The position numbers and the translations under genes are program-made. From Candidatus Dadabacteria bacterium (GTDB lineage Bacteria > Desulfobacterota_D > UBA1144 > Nemesobacterales > JADFKM01): a stretch of DNA of 58,937 nucleotides. The notes below the pieces were generated by a model that searched no databases, was not told the DNA's origin, and saw nothing but the letters and a program-made list of their open reading frames with translations. Positions 19,987 to 30,043 of this stretch are shown here, piece after piece (the stretch's first letter is position 1; every line of letters starts with the position of its first letter). The stretch is from assembly GCA_022564935.1 (NCBI GenBank), contig JADFKM010000005.1, positions 1 through 58,937 on the forward strand, written 5' to 3'.

Positions 19987-21384
19987 TTAAGGTATTCTAG
20001 TCTCGCCTCCGGCGCTGAGTTGGCTTTTCGTCCCGATACCATCGGAGTTAATGTGCCCGAAGGCAGCGTGGGCAAATTCCTCAAGGCGCTCCAAAGCCTT
20101 TTTGGCAATGTAGCTTCGCTTCTCGGACTTCGGCATGCGCTTTTGCGGCTGGGGGAACAGCCCGAAATTGATGTTCATCGGCTGGAAGTCCCTAATCTGT
20201 TCATCGGTGATGTAGCTGAGGAGAGACCCAATTGCCGTAGTGGGCGGGAAAACGACCGGGCTCATCCCCATTGCGCAGAGCGCGGCGTTGCGTCCGGCCA
20301 CGATTCCCATCGCCGCGGACTCCACGTAGCCCTCGACCCCCACGATCTGGCCTGCGAAAAAAACGTTCTGCCGTTTTTTCAGCTCAAGCGTGGGGCGCAG
20401 CAAACCGGGTGAGTGGATATAGGTGTTTCTGTGGATGCTCCCGTACCTCAGGAATTCGGCACTCTCAAGTCCGGGTATAGCCTTGAAGAGACTTCTCTGC
20501 TCCGGGTATTTGAGCTTGGTTTGAAAGCCAACGATGTTGTACATCGTGCGACCCGTGTTCTCGGTTCGAAGCTGCACTACGGCATAAGGTCTTCTCCCGG
20601 TTTTCGGGTCGGTAAGGCCCACGGGCCTCATGGGCCCGTATCGAAGCGAGTCGACGCCCCTGCTGGCCATGACCTCTATCGGGAGGCAACTCTCGAAGTA
20701 AAGCTCCTTCTCAAACTCTTTAACGCTCACCTGCTCGGCGCTCAACAGGGCCTTTACGAAGTCCTGATACTGCTGTCTAGACAGCGGGCAGTTCAGATAA
20801 TCCCCTTCGGGCTCAGACCCCTTGGAGTATCTTGAAGCCCTGAACACCTTCGAATAGTCGATTGTTTCGCCGTCCACTATGGGTGAGATGGAGTCGAAGA
20901 AATACAGATGCTCGGAGCCTGTGATCTCCCTTATTTGCTCGGTAAACTTCGGGGAAGTGAGCGGCCCTGTGGCTATGATGACCGGCCCCTGCGTAGCGGG
21001 AGGGAGCTCGGATACCTCTTCCCTTACTACCTCGATCAGGGGGTTTCCCTCAAGCTCTCTGCTTATTCGGCCTGAGAACTTGGCGCGGTCTACGGCAAGT
21101 GCCTTTCCGGCCGGTACTCTGCACCGGAGCGCGGCGGCGATTGTGATGGAGCGCAGGAGCAGCATTTCTTCCTTAAGTATTCCGCTTGCGTTCTCGGTTG
21201 AGGCGGATTTCAGTGAGTTGCTGCATACAAGCTCTGCGAAGTCCGGCGTTTGGTGGGCGGGCGTAGTGGTATTGGGTCTCATCTCGTAGAGGCGGACCCT
21301 GAGTCCGAATTTGGCAGCCTGGTGGGCGGCCTCTGAGCCTGCCAGTCCCGCCCCTATAACCGTTACCGTTCCACAGTCGTGCAT
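19987..21384 (-). CDS. trmFO: Methylenetetrahydrofolate-tRNA-(uracil-5-)-methyltransferase
   Basis: VIGAGLAGSEAAHQAAKFGLRVRLYEMRP, FAELVCSNSLKS, GQIVGVEGYVESAAMGIVAGRNAA. Confidence 0.94.
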   Translation of the reverse strand: MHDCGTVTVIGAGLAGSEAAHQAAKFGLRVRLYEMRPNTTTPAHQTPDFAELVCSNSLKSASTENASGILKEEMLLLRSITIAAALRCRVPAGKALAVDRAKFSGRISRELEGNPLIEVVREEVSELPPATQGPVIIATGPLTSPKFTEQIREITGSEHLYFFDSISPIVDGETIDYSKVFRASRYSKGSEPEGDYLNCPLSRQQYQDFVKALLSAEQVSVKEFEKELYFESCLPIEVMASRGVDSLRYGPMRPVGLTDPKTGRRPYAVVQLRTENTGRTMYNIVGFQTKLKYPEQRSLFKAIPGLESAEFLRYGSIHRNTYIHSPGLLRPTLELKKRQNVFFAGQIVGVEGYVESAAMGIVAGRNAALCAMGMSPVVFPPTTAIGSLLSYITDEQIRDFQPMNINFGLFPQPQKRMPKSEKRSYIAKKALERLEEFAHAAFGHINSDGIGTKSQLSAGGETRIP

Positions 21385-21406
21385 ATGAATCTAGAGGTTA
21401 CCAGAC

Positions 21407-21431
21407 CCCGGGGATTGTACCAATCCCCGGG
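21407..21431. promoter_or_regulatory. Strong intergenic hairpin upstream of trmFO
   Basis: CCCGGGGATT-GTACC-AATCCCCGGG 10-bp stem, with an outer AGGTTA/TAACCT pairing; no flanking U tract. Confidence 0.5.
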
Positions 21432-21830
21432 TTAACCTGCGGCTCTGGGAGCGAGGTTTTTCCGTGCGGGTGCATGTAGCCGAGTTTCTTGACTATTATA
21501 ACAAACAGATGTAGATTTTACTATAAGATAGATTAAGGATACGTGTGCTTTGTGCGATAAGATTTAGTTGATCTTGAGCACTTTTTTTAATTATTGACCG
21601 GTTTCCATTGCGTCCGGTTCAAAGTTCGAAAGTTTTTTTATACTTTTGTTAATTCACCGGAGGCTTGTATATTTGAGTTTTCTTTTCTTATCACTAGGGT
21701 GGGTGGTTGATATAAAAATCTCAGGACATCAAATCTCTTTATCTGTTTTTTTTAAGTTAAAGACACTCTTGCATAAAAAGTTGTTTGCAATACGCGGCCT
21801 TTATGATTTAATTAGTGTAAGGTTTGGTCT

Positions 21831-23573
21831 ATGAGCAGCCGTCTTGGCGACATATTAATTAAAGAAGATATCATCAGTCTTGACCAGTTGAAGACTGCTA
21901 TTGAAGAGCAGCGCAAGACGGGCAAGAGACTCGGCGAAGCCCTCCTTAATCTCGGCTATATTAACGAATACCAGCTGGTCGAATTTCTGAGCAAGCAATA
22001 CGGAGTGCCGGCGGTCAATCTGGACGAATTTGAGATCGGCCATGATATAATAAATACCGTTTCAAAGGATACGGCTATAAAGCACAACCTTATCCCGATC
22101 AATAGAACCGATTCAACCCTCGTTCTGGCCATGTCAGATCCTTCAAACATTTTTGCCGTTGATGACCTCAAATTTGCCACCGGAAACAATATAGAGGTCG
22201 TTGTCGCTTCGGAGAGAGCCGTTCAGACCGCTATTGAGAAGTATTACGACACGGCCGATGAGCAGTGGGATGACTTTTCGGGTGAGAGCGTGACAAGTGG
22301 TGAAGACCTTGACCAGATGATGCATGACCTCGAGGATTATGTGGTCGAGATCGGACAGGAAGAAACAATGGAGGGGGTCACCGAGCTTGAGAAGGCATCC
22401 GAAGAAGCCCCCGTGGTTAAGCTCGTAAATCACATGCTTTTCGATTCGGTCAGGAAAGGGGCAAGCGACATTCACATCGAGCCGTATGAGAAGGAGTACC
22501 GCGTCAGGTACAGGATTGACGGCGTGCTCTACAACGTCATGCGTCCGCCGGCACAGCTCAGGAATGCAGTTGTGTCCAGGGTCAAGATCATGTCCAATCT
22601 CGATATTGCCGAAAGAAGGCTCCCTCAGGACGGCCGTATCAAGGTCAGGCTGGGTAAGAACCGCACCATGGAGTATCGTGTTTCTATCTGCCCGACGATT
22701 TATGGAGAAAAGGTCGTCATGAGGCTCCTCGATAAGGAGGCCCTCCAGCTTGACTTGACAAAGCTCGGGTTTGAAGAGCTTCAGCTTGAGGAGTTTAAAA
22801 AATCCATCCACATGCCCTATGGGATGGTTCTTATTACCGGGCCTACGGGAAGCGGTAAGACCACCACGCTATACTCGAGTTTGATGGAGATAAACAAGCC
22901 CGAAGTGAATATTTCAACGGCTGAAGACCCGGTGGAGTACAGCCTGCAGGGTGTTAACCAGGTTCAGATGCACGAGCGGATCGGTTTGACGTTTTCCGCG
23001 GCGTTGAGATCTTTCCTCAGGCAGGACCCGGACATCATACTCGTAGGTGAGGTAAGGGACTATGAGACCGGGGAGATTGCGATCAAGGCGGCTTTGACCG
23101 GTCACCTTGTTCTGTCTACCCTTCACACAAACGACGCACCTTCAACTATAACAAGACTCCTGAACATGGGTATTGAGCCCTTCCTCGTAACGGCGTCTCT
23201 TAATGCTATTGTGGCACAAAGGCTTGTTAGAAAGGTGTGCCTGGATTGTCAAGAGGAGATAGAGACCCTGCCACAGGTACTCATTGACCTGGGCGTTAAT
23301 CCCAAAGAGGTCTCTGAGTATAAGACTCTTCGGGGTCAGGGTTGTAATACCTGTAATGATACGGGATACAAGGGCAGGCTGGCCGTTCACGAGGTTATGA
23401 CGATGACCGAGGAGCTAAAAGAGTTCGTTCTGAGTGGCGCTTCCGCACTCGATCTGAAAAGAGAGGCTATCAGGCAGGGGATGTCAACGCTGAGGCAAAG
23501 CGCTCTTAAAAAGTTGAAGAAGGGAATAACGACCATAGATGAGGTGGTACGAAACACCGCTCCTGATGATTAA
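21831..23573 (+). CDS. pilB: Type IV pilus assembly ATPase PilB (GspE family)
   Basis: Walker A GPTGSGKTTTLY, SDIHIEPYEKEYRVRYRIDG, CxxC...CNTCNDTGYKGR zinc-binding region. Confidence 0.92.
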   Translation: MSSRLGDILIKEDIISLDQLKTAIEEQRKTGKRLGEALLNLGYINEYQLVEFLSKQYGVPAVNLDEFEIGHDIINTVSKDTAIKHNLIPINRTDSTLVLAMSDPSNIFAVDDLKFATGNNIEVVVASERAVQTAIEKYYDTADEQWDDFSGESVTSGEDLDQMMHDLEDYVVEIGQEETMEGVTELEKASEEAPVVKLVNHMLFDSVRKGASDIHIEPYEKEYRVRYRIDGVLYNVMRPPAQLRNAVVSRVKIMSNLDIAERRLPQDGRIKVRLGKNRTMEYRVSICPTIYGEKVVMRLLDKEALQLDLTKLGFEELQLEEFKKSIHMPYGMVLITGPTGSGKTTTLYSSLMEINKPEVNISTAEDPVEYSLQGVNQVQMHERIGLTFSAALRSFLRQDPDIILVGEVRDYETGEIAIKAALTGHLVLSTLHTNDAPSTITRLLNMGIEPFLVTASLNAIVAQRLVRKVCLDCQEEIETLPQVLIDLGVNPKEVSEYKTLRGQGCNTCNDTGYKGRLAVHEVMTMTEELKEFVLSGASALDLKREAIRQGMSTLRQSALKKLKKGITTIDEVVRNTAPDD

Positions 23574-23612
23574 TTAGTATGAGATATAGCTTACGGAGGT
23601 TATGTACAAAGA

Positions 23613-24716
23613 ATGGCTGCTAACCTGCAACAGCTCTTAAAATCAATGGCGGAGAACAACGCATCAGACCTCCACATCACTCAAGCTTCGCCTCCAATGC
23701 TTAGAATTGACGGGAAGCTGGTTTCTATCAAACACCCCCCTCTTACCCCAGCCGATACAAAGGACCTATGCTACGGTGTTCTAACCGATATGCAGAGACA
23801 CAGGTTCGAAGAGAATTGGGAGCTGGATTTTTCCTTCGGTCTTCAGGGAATAGGAAGGTTTAGAGGAAACGTTTTTTTCCAGAAAGGGGCTGTTGCCGGT
23901 GCCTTTCGAATTATCCCTTTTAAAATAAGATCGTCTCAGGAGCTTGGACTTCCTAAAGTTGTTATGGACCTTGCCAGAAAACCCAGGGGACTCGTCCTGG
24001 TTACGGGGCCTACGGGCTCTGGCAAAACTACTACCCTTGCGGCTCTTATTGATCAAATCAATCACGAGCGTCATGAGCATATTATAACAATTGAGGATCC
24101 GATTGAATATATTTACGAACATAACACCTGCCTGGTCAACCAGAGGGAAATCGGCTCGGACACAAAGGGCTTCCAAGAGGCGCTGAGAAGTGTCCTTAGG
24201 GAAGACCCTGATATTGTGTTAATAGGTGAGATGAGAGACTTAGAAACCATCAAGATCGCCCTTACACTCGCCGAAACCGGTCATCTTACATTCGCTACGC
24301 TTCACACCAACACGGCAGTGCAGACTATTAACCGTATTATCGATGTCTTTCCTCCTCACGAGCAGGCCCAGGTCAGGGCGCAGCTTTCGATGGTTCTCGA
24401 GGGGGTCCTGTGTCAGGCCCTTATCCCCAAGTTAGGAGGGGGAAGGGTGCTTTGCCTAGAGATCATGGTTCTGAACGCCGCCATAAGGAATCTGATAAGA
24501 GAGGATAAGGTTCACCAGATCTATTCGCAGCAGCAGATGGGACAGGAAAAATACGGCATGCAGACTTTAAATCAATCCCTCGCCGATCTGTATTTAAGAA
24601 GGCAGATATCCCTTGAGGATGCGATCGGCAAAAGCCAGGAGCCCGACGAGCTGAAGAGAATAATAGATGAGACGGGCGTTGCGCAGCCAAAGATGGACAG
24701 GGCTGCGAGGAGATAG
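23613..24716 (+). CDS. pilT: Twitching motility ATPase PilT
   Basis: ASDLHIT, GPTGSGKTTTLAALID, LREDPDIVLIGEMRD, Asp/His boxes. Confidence 0.93.
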   Translation: MAANLQQLLKSMAENNASDLHITQASPPMLRIDGKLVSIKHPPLTPADTKDLCYGVLTDMQRHRFEENWELDFSFGLQGIGRFRGNVFFQKGAVAGAFRIIPFKIRSSQELGLPKVVMDLARKPRGLVLVTGPTGSGKTTTLAALIDQINHERHEHIITIEDPIEYIYEHNTCLVNQREIGSDTKGFQEALRSVLREDPDIVLIGEMRDLETIKIALTLAETGHLTFATLHTNTAVQTINRIIDVFPPHEQAQVRAQLSMVLEGVLCQALIPKLGGGRVLCLEIMVLNAAIRNLIREDKVHQIYSQQQMGQEKYGMQTLNQSLADLYLRRQISLEDAIGKSQEPDELKRIIDETGVAQPKMDRAARR

Positions 24717-24751
24717 AATAACACTTTGTTTTCTAATCAAGGAGTTTAAAT

Positions 24752-25978
24752 ATGCCAGTATTTGTTTGGGAAGGTAGAGCAAACGGACGTCTCCAAAAGG
24801 GGGAAATAGAAGCTCCGAACAAATCTGCGGTAATTGCCCGTCTCCGGCAGATGCGTGTTACCCCTGTTCCGGAAAGGATTAAGGAAAAGGGAAGGCTGTT
24901 TGATCTGTCTAAGATATTTGCGGCTATGGGAGGGGGGGTTGGAACCAAAGACCTGGTTATATTTACGAGGCAGCTTTCCGTTATGGTAAACGCGGGTCTG
25001 CCCCTTGTTCGCTCACTTGACATACTGGCCTCTCAGAACCAAAACCTAAAATTCGCCGGTATACTTCGGAGCGTGAAGGAATCGGTGGAAAGCGGCACCA
25101 CTTTTGCCGAAGCCCTGGCCAAGCACCCTTCGGCTTTTGACATACTGTATGTGAACCTTGTGAGGGCCGGTGAAACCGGCGGTGTTCTCGATACCATTCT
25201 TCAGAGACTCGCCACCTTCCTTGAGAAGATAGAGGCCATTAAAAGGAGAATTAAGGGCGCAATGATCTACCCGGCTGTTGTGATTACAGTCGCGATAACA
25301 GTCATCGCCGTTATTATGATCTTTGTTGTGCCTACGTTCGCCGAGATGTTTAAAGACATGGGAACAACCCTTCCCGGACTTACTCTCATGATCATGGGTA
25401 TCAGCACGTTTTTGAAAAACAACATCATATACATTCTTATTGCTATTTTTCTGACGTTTATGGCTATAACGTACGTATATAGAAATACGTACAGAGGAAG
25501 AAAGCTTATAGACGCTTTTAAACTGAGATTTCCCTTGATGGGTGACTTGATCCTTAAAACCGTTCTGGCAAGGTTCTGCAGAACTCTCGCCACCCTCATA
25601 ACCGGTGGTATCTCCATTCTGGACGCCCTTGAAATCACGGCAAAAGCATCCGGCAACGTCATTACCGAAGAGGCCATTATGGGCGCGAGAAAAGCTGTCT
25701 CCGAAGGTAAGACGCTTGCAGACCCCCTTGCTCGTCACCCAAGGATTTTCCCTCCCATAGTCGTGCAGATGATAGCCGTCGGAGAGCAGACCGGCGCCTT
25801 GGATGAGATGCTCAACAAAATAGCCGATTTTTACGAGGATGAGGTCGATGTTGCGGTAGCCTCGCTTCTCCAGGCGCTTGAGCCGATAATGATAGCGGGT
25901 TTGGGCGGAACGGTTGGAGTCATCGTTATTGCTATGTATCTGCCCATGTTTAAGATGATCGGTGCAATGTCCGAATAG
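24752..25978 (+). CDS. pilC: Type IV pilus inner membrane platform protein PilC
   Basis: GspF/PilC family: FTRQLSVMVNAGLPLVRSLDIL..., duplicated T2SSF domains. Confidence 0.92.
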   Translation: MPVFVWEGRANGRLQKGEIEAPNKSAVIARLRQMRVTPVPERIKEKGRLFDLSKIFAAMGGGVGTKDLVIFTRQLSVMVNAGLPLVRSLDILASQNQNLKFAGILRSVKESVESGTTFAEALAKHPSAFDILYVNLVRAGETGGVLDTILQRLATFLEKIEAIKRRIKGAMIYPAVVITVAITVIAVIMIFVVPTFAEMFKDMGTTLPGLTLMIMGISTFLKNNIIYILIAIFLTFMAITYVYRNTYRGRKLIDAFKLRFPLMGDLILKTVLARFCRTLATLITGGISILDALEITAKASGNVITEEAIMGARKAVSEGKTLADPLARHPRIFPPIVVQMIAVGEQTGALDEMLNKIADFYEDEVDVAVASLLQALEPIMIAGLGGTVGVIVIAMYLPMFKMIGAMSE

Positions 25979-26273
25979 AGCCTGAGTCGGTCAGGCAGTT
26001 AAGGTAAGCTTGCCCGTAGAGTAGGGGGGCAGGTTTTAGCCTCTCTGAGAGCCCGGCTTTAGGACTTAGTCTTTTCGGCTCGTTCGATACCTTGCTGGGT
26101 GCACACGAGTTCCTGCGTAAACAAATTCTAAGACTTCATTTACTAGGTTTTTATCATTCCGGGGATCTATGCGCTTTGGAAACAAACCTTCTTTTCTAAG
26201 AGCATTTCAACGGATCTATTTGTTCTTAGCTTGTTCTGTACCTATAATTTATATATCCTTAGTCTTCTAGGAC

Positions 26274-27956
26274 ATGATGCTCGCGGCCTGGCTGCGGCGT
26301 TCAATATATATTGTTATGCAGACCGTTACTCAAATTGAGCCCGGACTTAAAAGGTACCTGACACTGAGATTGATTGTCGCCACTCTGCTTCTAGGAGCAG
26401 GGGCGATATTGTATTTCAAATACGGCGGAAAAAATGAAGCCTTCTTCCTGCTTTTTACTATTACTATTGTGTACCTCCATACGCTTCTTTATTTCTTGCT
26501 GTTTCCAATCCTCTCTCGCTATCTGCAGTGGTCGAAAATCGCTTTAATCGGCTCTGAGTTTATTATAGCCTCTGCCGTTGTGGCTCTCACCGGAGGGCAA
26601 TCCAGCCCCTTCATATTCCTTTACGCAATAATAATAATCGTTACGGGCATAATGTTTTCAAAGGTTGCCTGTTATATATCTGCCGGTGTGTCCTGGGCGC
26701 TTTACCTTTTAATCGCGATATACCAATTTAACCTCGAATTTTCTTCCTCTTCTTTGGTGACCTCTCAAGATCTATTTCTGGATGAGAGTATGGTCACCCA
26801 TACGGTTTTTAATCTCGCCGGTTTTTTGCTGATCGGGATGCTGAGCGGATATTTATCTGAAAGGATAAGGGAAACGGGGATGAAGCTTATTGAGAGCAGC
26901 AAGAGCTTGAGAAAGCTGCAAAATCTGCATGAGAACATTTTACAGAGCATCACAAGCGGCGTTATCACACTGGATTTCGAAGGGGGCATAATTTCTGTAA
27001 ACAGAATGGCCCTTGAAATTCTGGGCAAAGACGGTGAGGATAGCGTGCTTGGGAGAGATTTCAGCTCTATTTTCTCAAACACCAAGATAGAAGATATTAT
27101 TTTCCTAAGCAGGATTGAGATCGACTACATCAACTCGGAGGGCAGTGAACTGATTCTCGGTTTATCCGCATCTACCTTAAGGGATGAAGAAGGGGAAAGT
27201 ATGGGCTACATAATAGTTTTTCAGGACCTTACAGATATTAAGGAGCTTGAGAAGCGTTTGCGTATATCCGAGAAGCTGGCTCTTTTCGGACAGCTTGCCG
27301 CTGGACTTGCGCATGAAATAAGAAACCCCCTGTCTGCTATAAGCGGGGCGCTTGAGATTATCGGTGACGATATCGTAAAATCAGAGGAGAACCAGCGTTT
27401 GATGAATATTGCCACAAATGAGGTTGAGAAGCTCAACTACCTGGTCGAAGATTTCCTTATATTAACCAGACCCAATAATAATCCTGACGGGCCGGTTGAT
27501 GTAAACGGTATTGTTCATGAAACCATAGATTTTTTTTTAACGGCGGTCAGGAGAAAAGACCTGGTTGTTAACGCCGACTGTTGCGAGGAGCAGCTCTTTG
27601 TTATGGGCAATCCTCACAGGCTCAAGCAGGTTATGTGGAACCTTCTACAAAACGCTTTGCAGGCGATGCCCGACGGCGGCTCCATTGTTGTTGAGACAGG
27701 GATCGATGACGGTACTAAAGTGTTTGTAAAAGTTAAGGATGAGGGGGTGGGGATAAACGATGAAATAAAAAGTCAGATTTTTGAGCCCTTTTTCACCACC
27801 AAGGAGGTAGGCACCGGATTGGGGCTTGCTATCGTGCAAAAAGTGGTTGACGGGTGCCAAGGGAGCGTCAATGTGCTAAGTTCGGTGGGTAACGGCACTA
27901 CGTTTGTTATTACTCTTCCGAGATACTTCGGTCCTGATCCCGATGGGAAACAGTGA
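26274..27956 (+). CDS. pilS: PilS-like membrane sensor histidine kinase
   Basis: N-terminal TM helices, PAS domain, HisKA motif AAGLAHEIRNPLSAISGALE, HATPase N/G boxes. Confidence 0.85.
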   Translation: MMLAAWLRRSIYIVMQTVTQIEPGLKRYLTLRLIVATLLLGAGAILYFKYGGKNEAFFLLFTITIVYLHTLLYFLLFPILSRYLQWSKIALIGSEFIIASAVVALTGGQSSPFIFLYAIIIIVTGIMFSKVACYISAGVSWALYLLIAIYQFNLEFSSSSLVTSQDLFLDESMVTHTVFNLAGFLLIGMLSGYLSERIRETGMKLIESSKSLRKLQNLHENILQSITSGVITLDFEGGIISVNRMALEILGKDGEDSVLGRDFSSIFSNTKIEDIIFLSRIEIDYINSEGSELILGLSASTLRDEEGESMGYIIVFQDLTDIKELEKRLRISEKLALFGQLAAGLAHEIRNPLSAISGALEIIGDDIVKSEENQRLMNIATNEVEKLNYLVEDFLILTRPNNNPDGPVDVNGIVHETIDFFLTAVRRKDLVVNADCCEEQLFVMGNPHRLKQVMWNLLQNALQAMPDGGSIVVETGIDDGTKVFVKVKDEGVGINDEIKSQIFEPFFTTKEVGTGLGLAIVQKVVDGCQGSVNVLSSVGNGTTFVITLPRYFGPDPDGKQ

Positions 27957-28020
27957 ACCTAAATACACCGATTGGTGCAAATAAGTTTTTATGAAAAGAT
28001 GTTTAAAGGGAGGTTTTTAG

Positions 28021-29424
28021 TTGAAGACTAAGGCAGAGATTTTAGTAGTGGATGATGAGCCCGGACTCAGGGACTTCCTTGAGATTATGTTGAATAAGCA
28101 GGGCTACGGCGTAGAAACCGCAGTCGATGGAGTGGATGCGATGGAAAAGGTTCAGAACTCCAATTTTGATCTCGTGGTGACCGATATGAAGATGCCGAGG
28201 ATGAACGGTATAGAGTTTCTACGAGAAATTAAGCAAAGAGAGCCGAATTTAACGGTGATCATTATTACCGCTTACGCCTCTCATCAGTCGGCTATAGAAG
28301 CAATGAAGCTGGGTGCTTACGACTATATAACGAAACCGTTCAAAATAGATGAGATTAAGCTTGTAATCCAAAAAGCGCTCGATAAGAAGCTCCTCGAATA
28401 TGAAAATCAAAGGCTCAAAAAGGAGCTGGAATCAAAGTATGGATTTGGGAATATGATAGGGCGGAGCCCTGTTATCGAGCGCGTGTTCGAGCTTATCAAA
28501 CGCGTTTCTGAATTGAACGTGAATGTTCTGATTACCGGAGAGAGCGGTACGGGCAAGGAGCTTGTGGCCCGTGCAATTCATTACAGCGGGAACAGGAGTG
28601 AGGAGCCGTTTGTGCCGATAAATTGCGGGGCAATTCCCGAGAACCTGATGGAAAGCGAGCTGTTCGGATATAAGAAGGGTGCCTTCACGGGCGCATCGAA
28701 GGATAAAAGGGGGTTGTTTGAGGAAGGAGACGGCGGAAGCATTTTCTTAGACGAGATCGGAGAACTTCCTATTCACATGCAGGTAAAGCTCCTTAGAGTG
28801 ATTGAGGATAAGACCATAAGGCCGCTTGGAGGCACAGAGCCTGTCTCTATTGATGTGAGAATAATCTCGGCAACCAACAAAAAGCTGGAGGATCAGGTTG
28901 CCGACAACAAGTTCAGGGAGGATCTTTTCTATAGATTGAACGTTATTGTTATGGATATACCACCCCTTAGGGAAAGAAGAGAGGATATACCCCCTCTGGC
29001 AATTCACTTTATAGAAAAATGCTCCAAAGAGATGGACAAAGATATCGAGGGAATTTCTCCCCAAGCGATGGAGATTCTTGAGAATTACAATTTTCCGGGA
29101 AATGTGAGGGAGCTTGAGAATATCATTGCCAGGTGCGTGGCTCTTGAGGGCTCGAATGTAATTCGCAGGGAGTCTCTCCCTCAGAACCTTGTCGGAGGAG
29201 AAGTGATTGGCTTCGAGCCACCGCTTTTAACTGGCATAGACCTCGATAGCGTTATAGGCAATGTGGAGAGGCGGATGATAGAAAAGGCGCTGAAGGAGAC
29301 CGAAGGGAACAAGACCGAGGCGGCAAAGCTGCTGGGCATCACCATGCGCTCACTTCGGTATCGGCTGACCAAGCATGGAATATATGACGATGAGTCCCCG
29401 GCCATAGTGGAAGAGATAAGTTAG
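28021..29424 (+). CDS. pilR: PilR-like sigma54-dependent response regulator
   Basis: Receiver domain, AAA+ domain with GAFTGA, C-terminal Fis HTH; TTG start. Confidence 0.88.
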   Translation: MKTKAEILVVDDEPGLRDFLEIMLNKQGYGVETAVDGVDAMEKVQNSNFDLVVTDMKMPRMNGIEFLREIKQREPNLTVIIITAYASHQSAIEAMKLGAYDYITKPFKIDEIKLVIQKALDKKLLEYENQRLKKELESKYGFGNMIGRSPVIERVFELIKRVSELNVNVLITGESGTGKELVARAIHYSGNRSEEPFVPINCGAIPENLMESELFGYKKGAFTGASKDKRGLFEEGDGGSIFLDEIGELPIHMQVKLLRVIEDKTIRPLGGTEPVSIDVRIISATNKKLEDQVADNKFREDLFYRLNVIVMDIPPLRERREDIPPLAIHFIEKCSKEMDKDIEGISPQAMEILENYNFPGNVRELENIIARCVALEGSNVIRRESLPQNLVGGEVIGFEPPLLTGIDLDSVIGNVERRMIEKALKETEGNKTEAAKLLGITMRSLRYRLTKHGIYDDESPAIVEEIS

Positions 29425-29456
29425 GCAGCGGGGTGATGGGAAATAGGAGTGCATGT

Positions 29457-29654
29457 ATGAGTGAGAAGCAAAAACTATATATAGTTGACTGTACACATTG
29501 CGGAATACATATTGAAGTTGTGAATCCTAGGATAAATGAAGAGCCTAAGAGAGTATATGCTTCTAGTTTTGGTTTGAAAACTACAAATGAACAAGTAATC
29601 GAAATTGGATGTCCATCATGTGGTGAAAGTCAACGTGCACAATTCTATTACTAA
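29457..29654 (+). CDS. Small zinc-ribbon-like protein (CTHC / CPSC)
   Basis: MSEKQKLYIVDCTHCGIHIEVVNPRINEEPKRVYASSFGLKTTNEQVIEIGCPSCGESQRAQFYY; two CxxC knuckles; AT-rich relative to neighbours. Confidence 0.5.
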   Translation: MSEKQKLYIVDCTHCGIHIEVVNPRINEEPKRVYASSFGLKTTNEQVIEIGCPSCGESQRAQFYY

Positions 29655-30043
29655 TTTATGTATTAAGATGTATTTGCTGTTTTCGTAATTCAAATTGAAT
29701 AAACTTCAATCGAAGCTTGAGCTTGTAAATGAGAATATAGAGAAAAACAGAGGCTCTAAAAACATCGCGCAAAGGAGGGCCGCTTAAATGTGTTTTGTCT
29801 CCTCTACGTTAAACCAACTAAAAACGTGACATGCTCCCGACTGTGTAAGTGCGCTAGGTTCAGTTCAATACCTGCATAACTTTATTTCTCAGACTCAAGG
29901 AATATCCCAATGATATTGCTTCACACATGACTATGGGTTTGAAACCAAAACCACAAATCGCTGGTTATAACATTTGATGCCCCATGCAACACGTGTGAAT
30001 CGATGTGGAGGTAAAGGCATCGAAGTATTAAGGGAGTTGTATC

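Noticed and set aside
22143-22811. 222-aa minus-strand ORF opposite pilB
   Set aside because: Antisense to the conserved PilB coding sequence; composition is typical of spurious frames.
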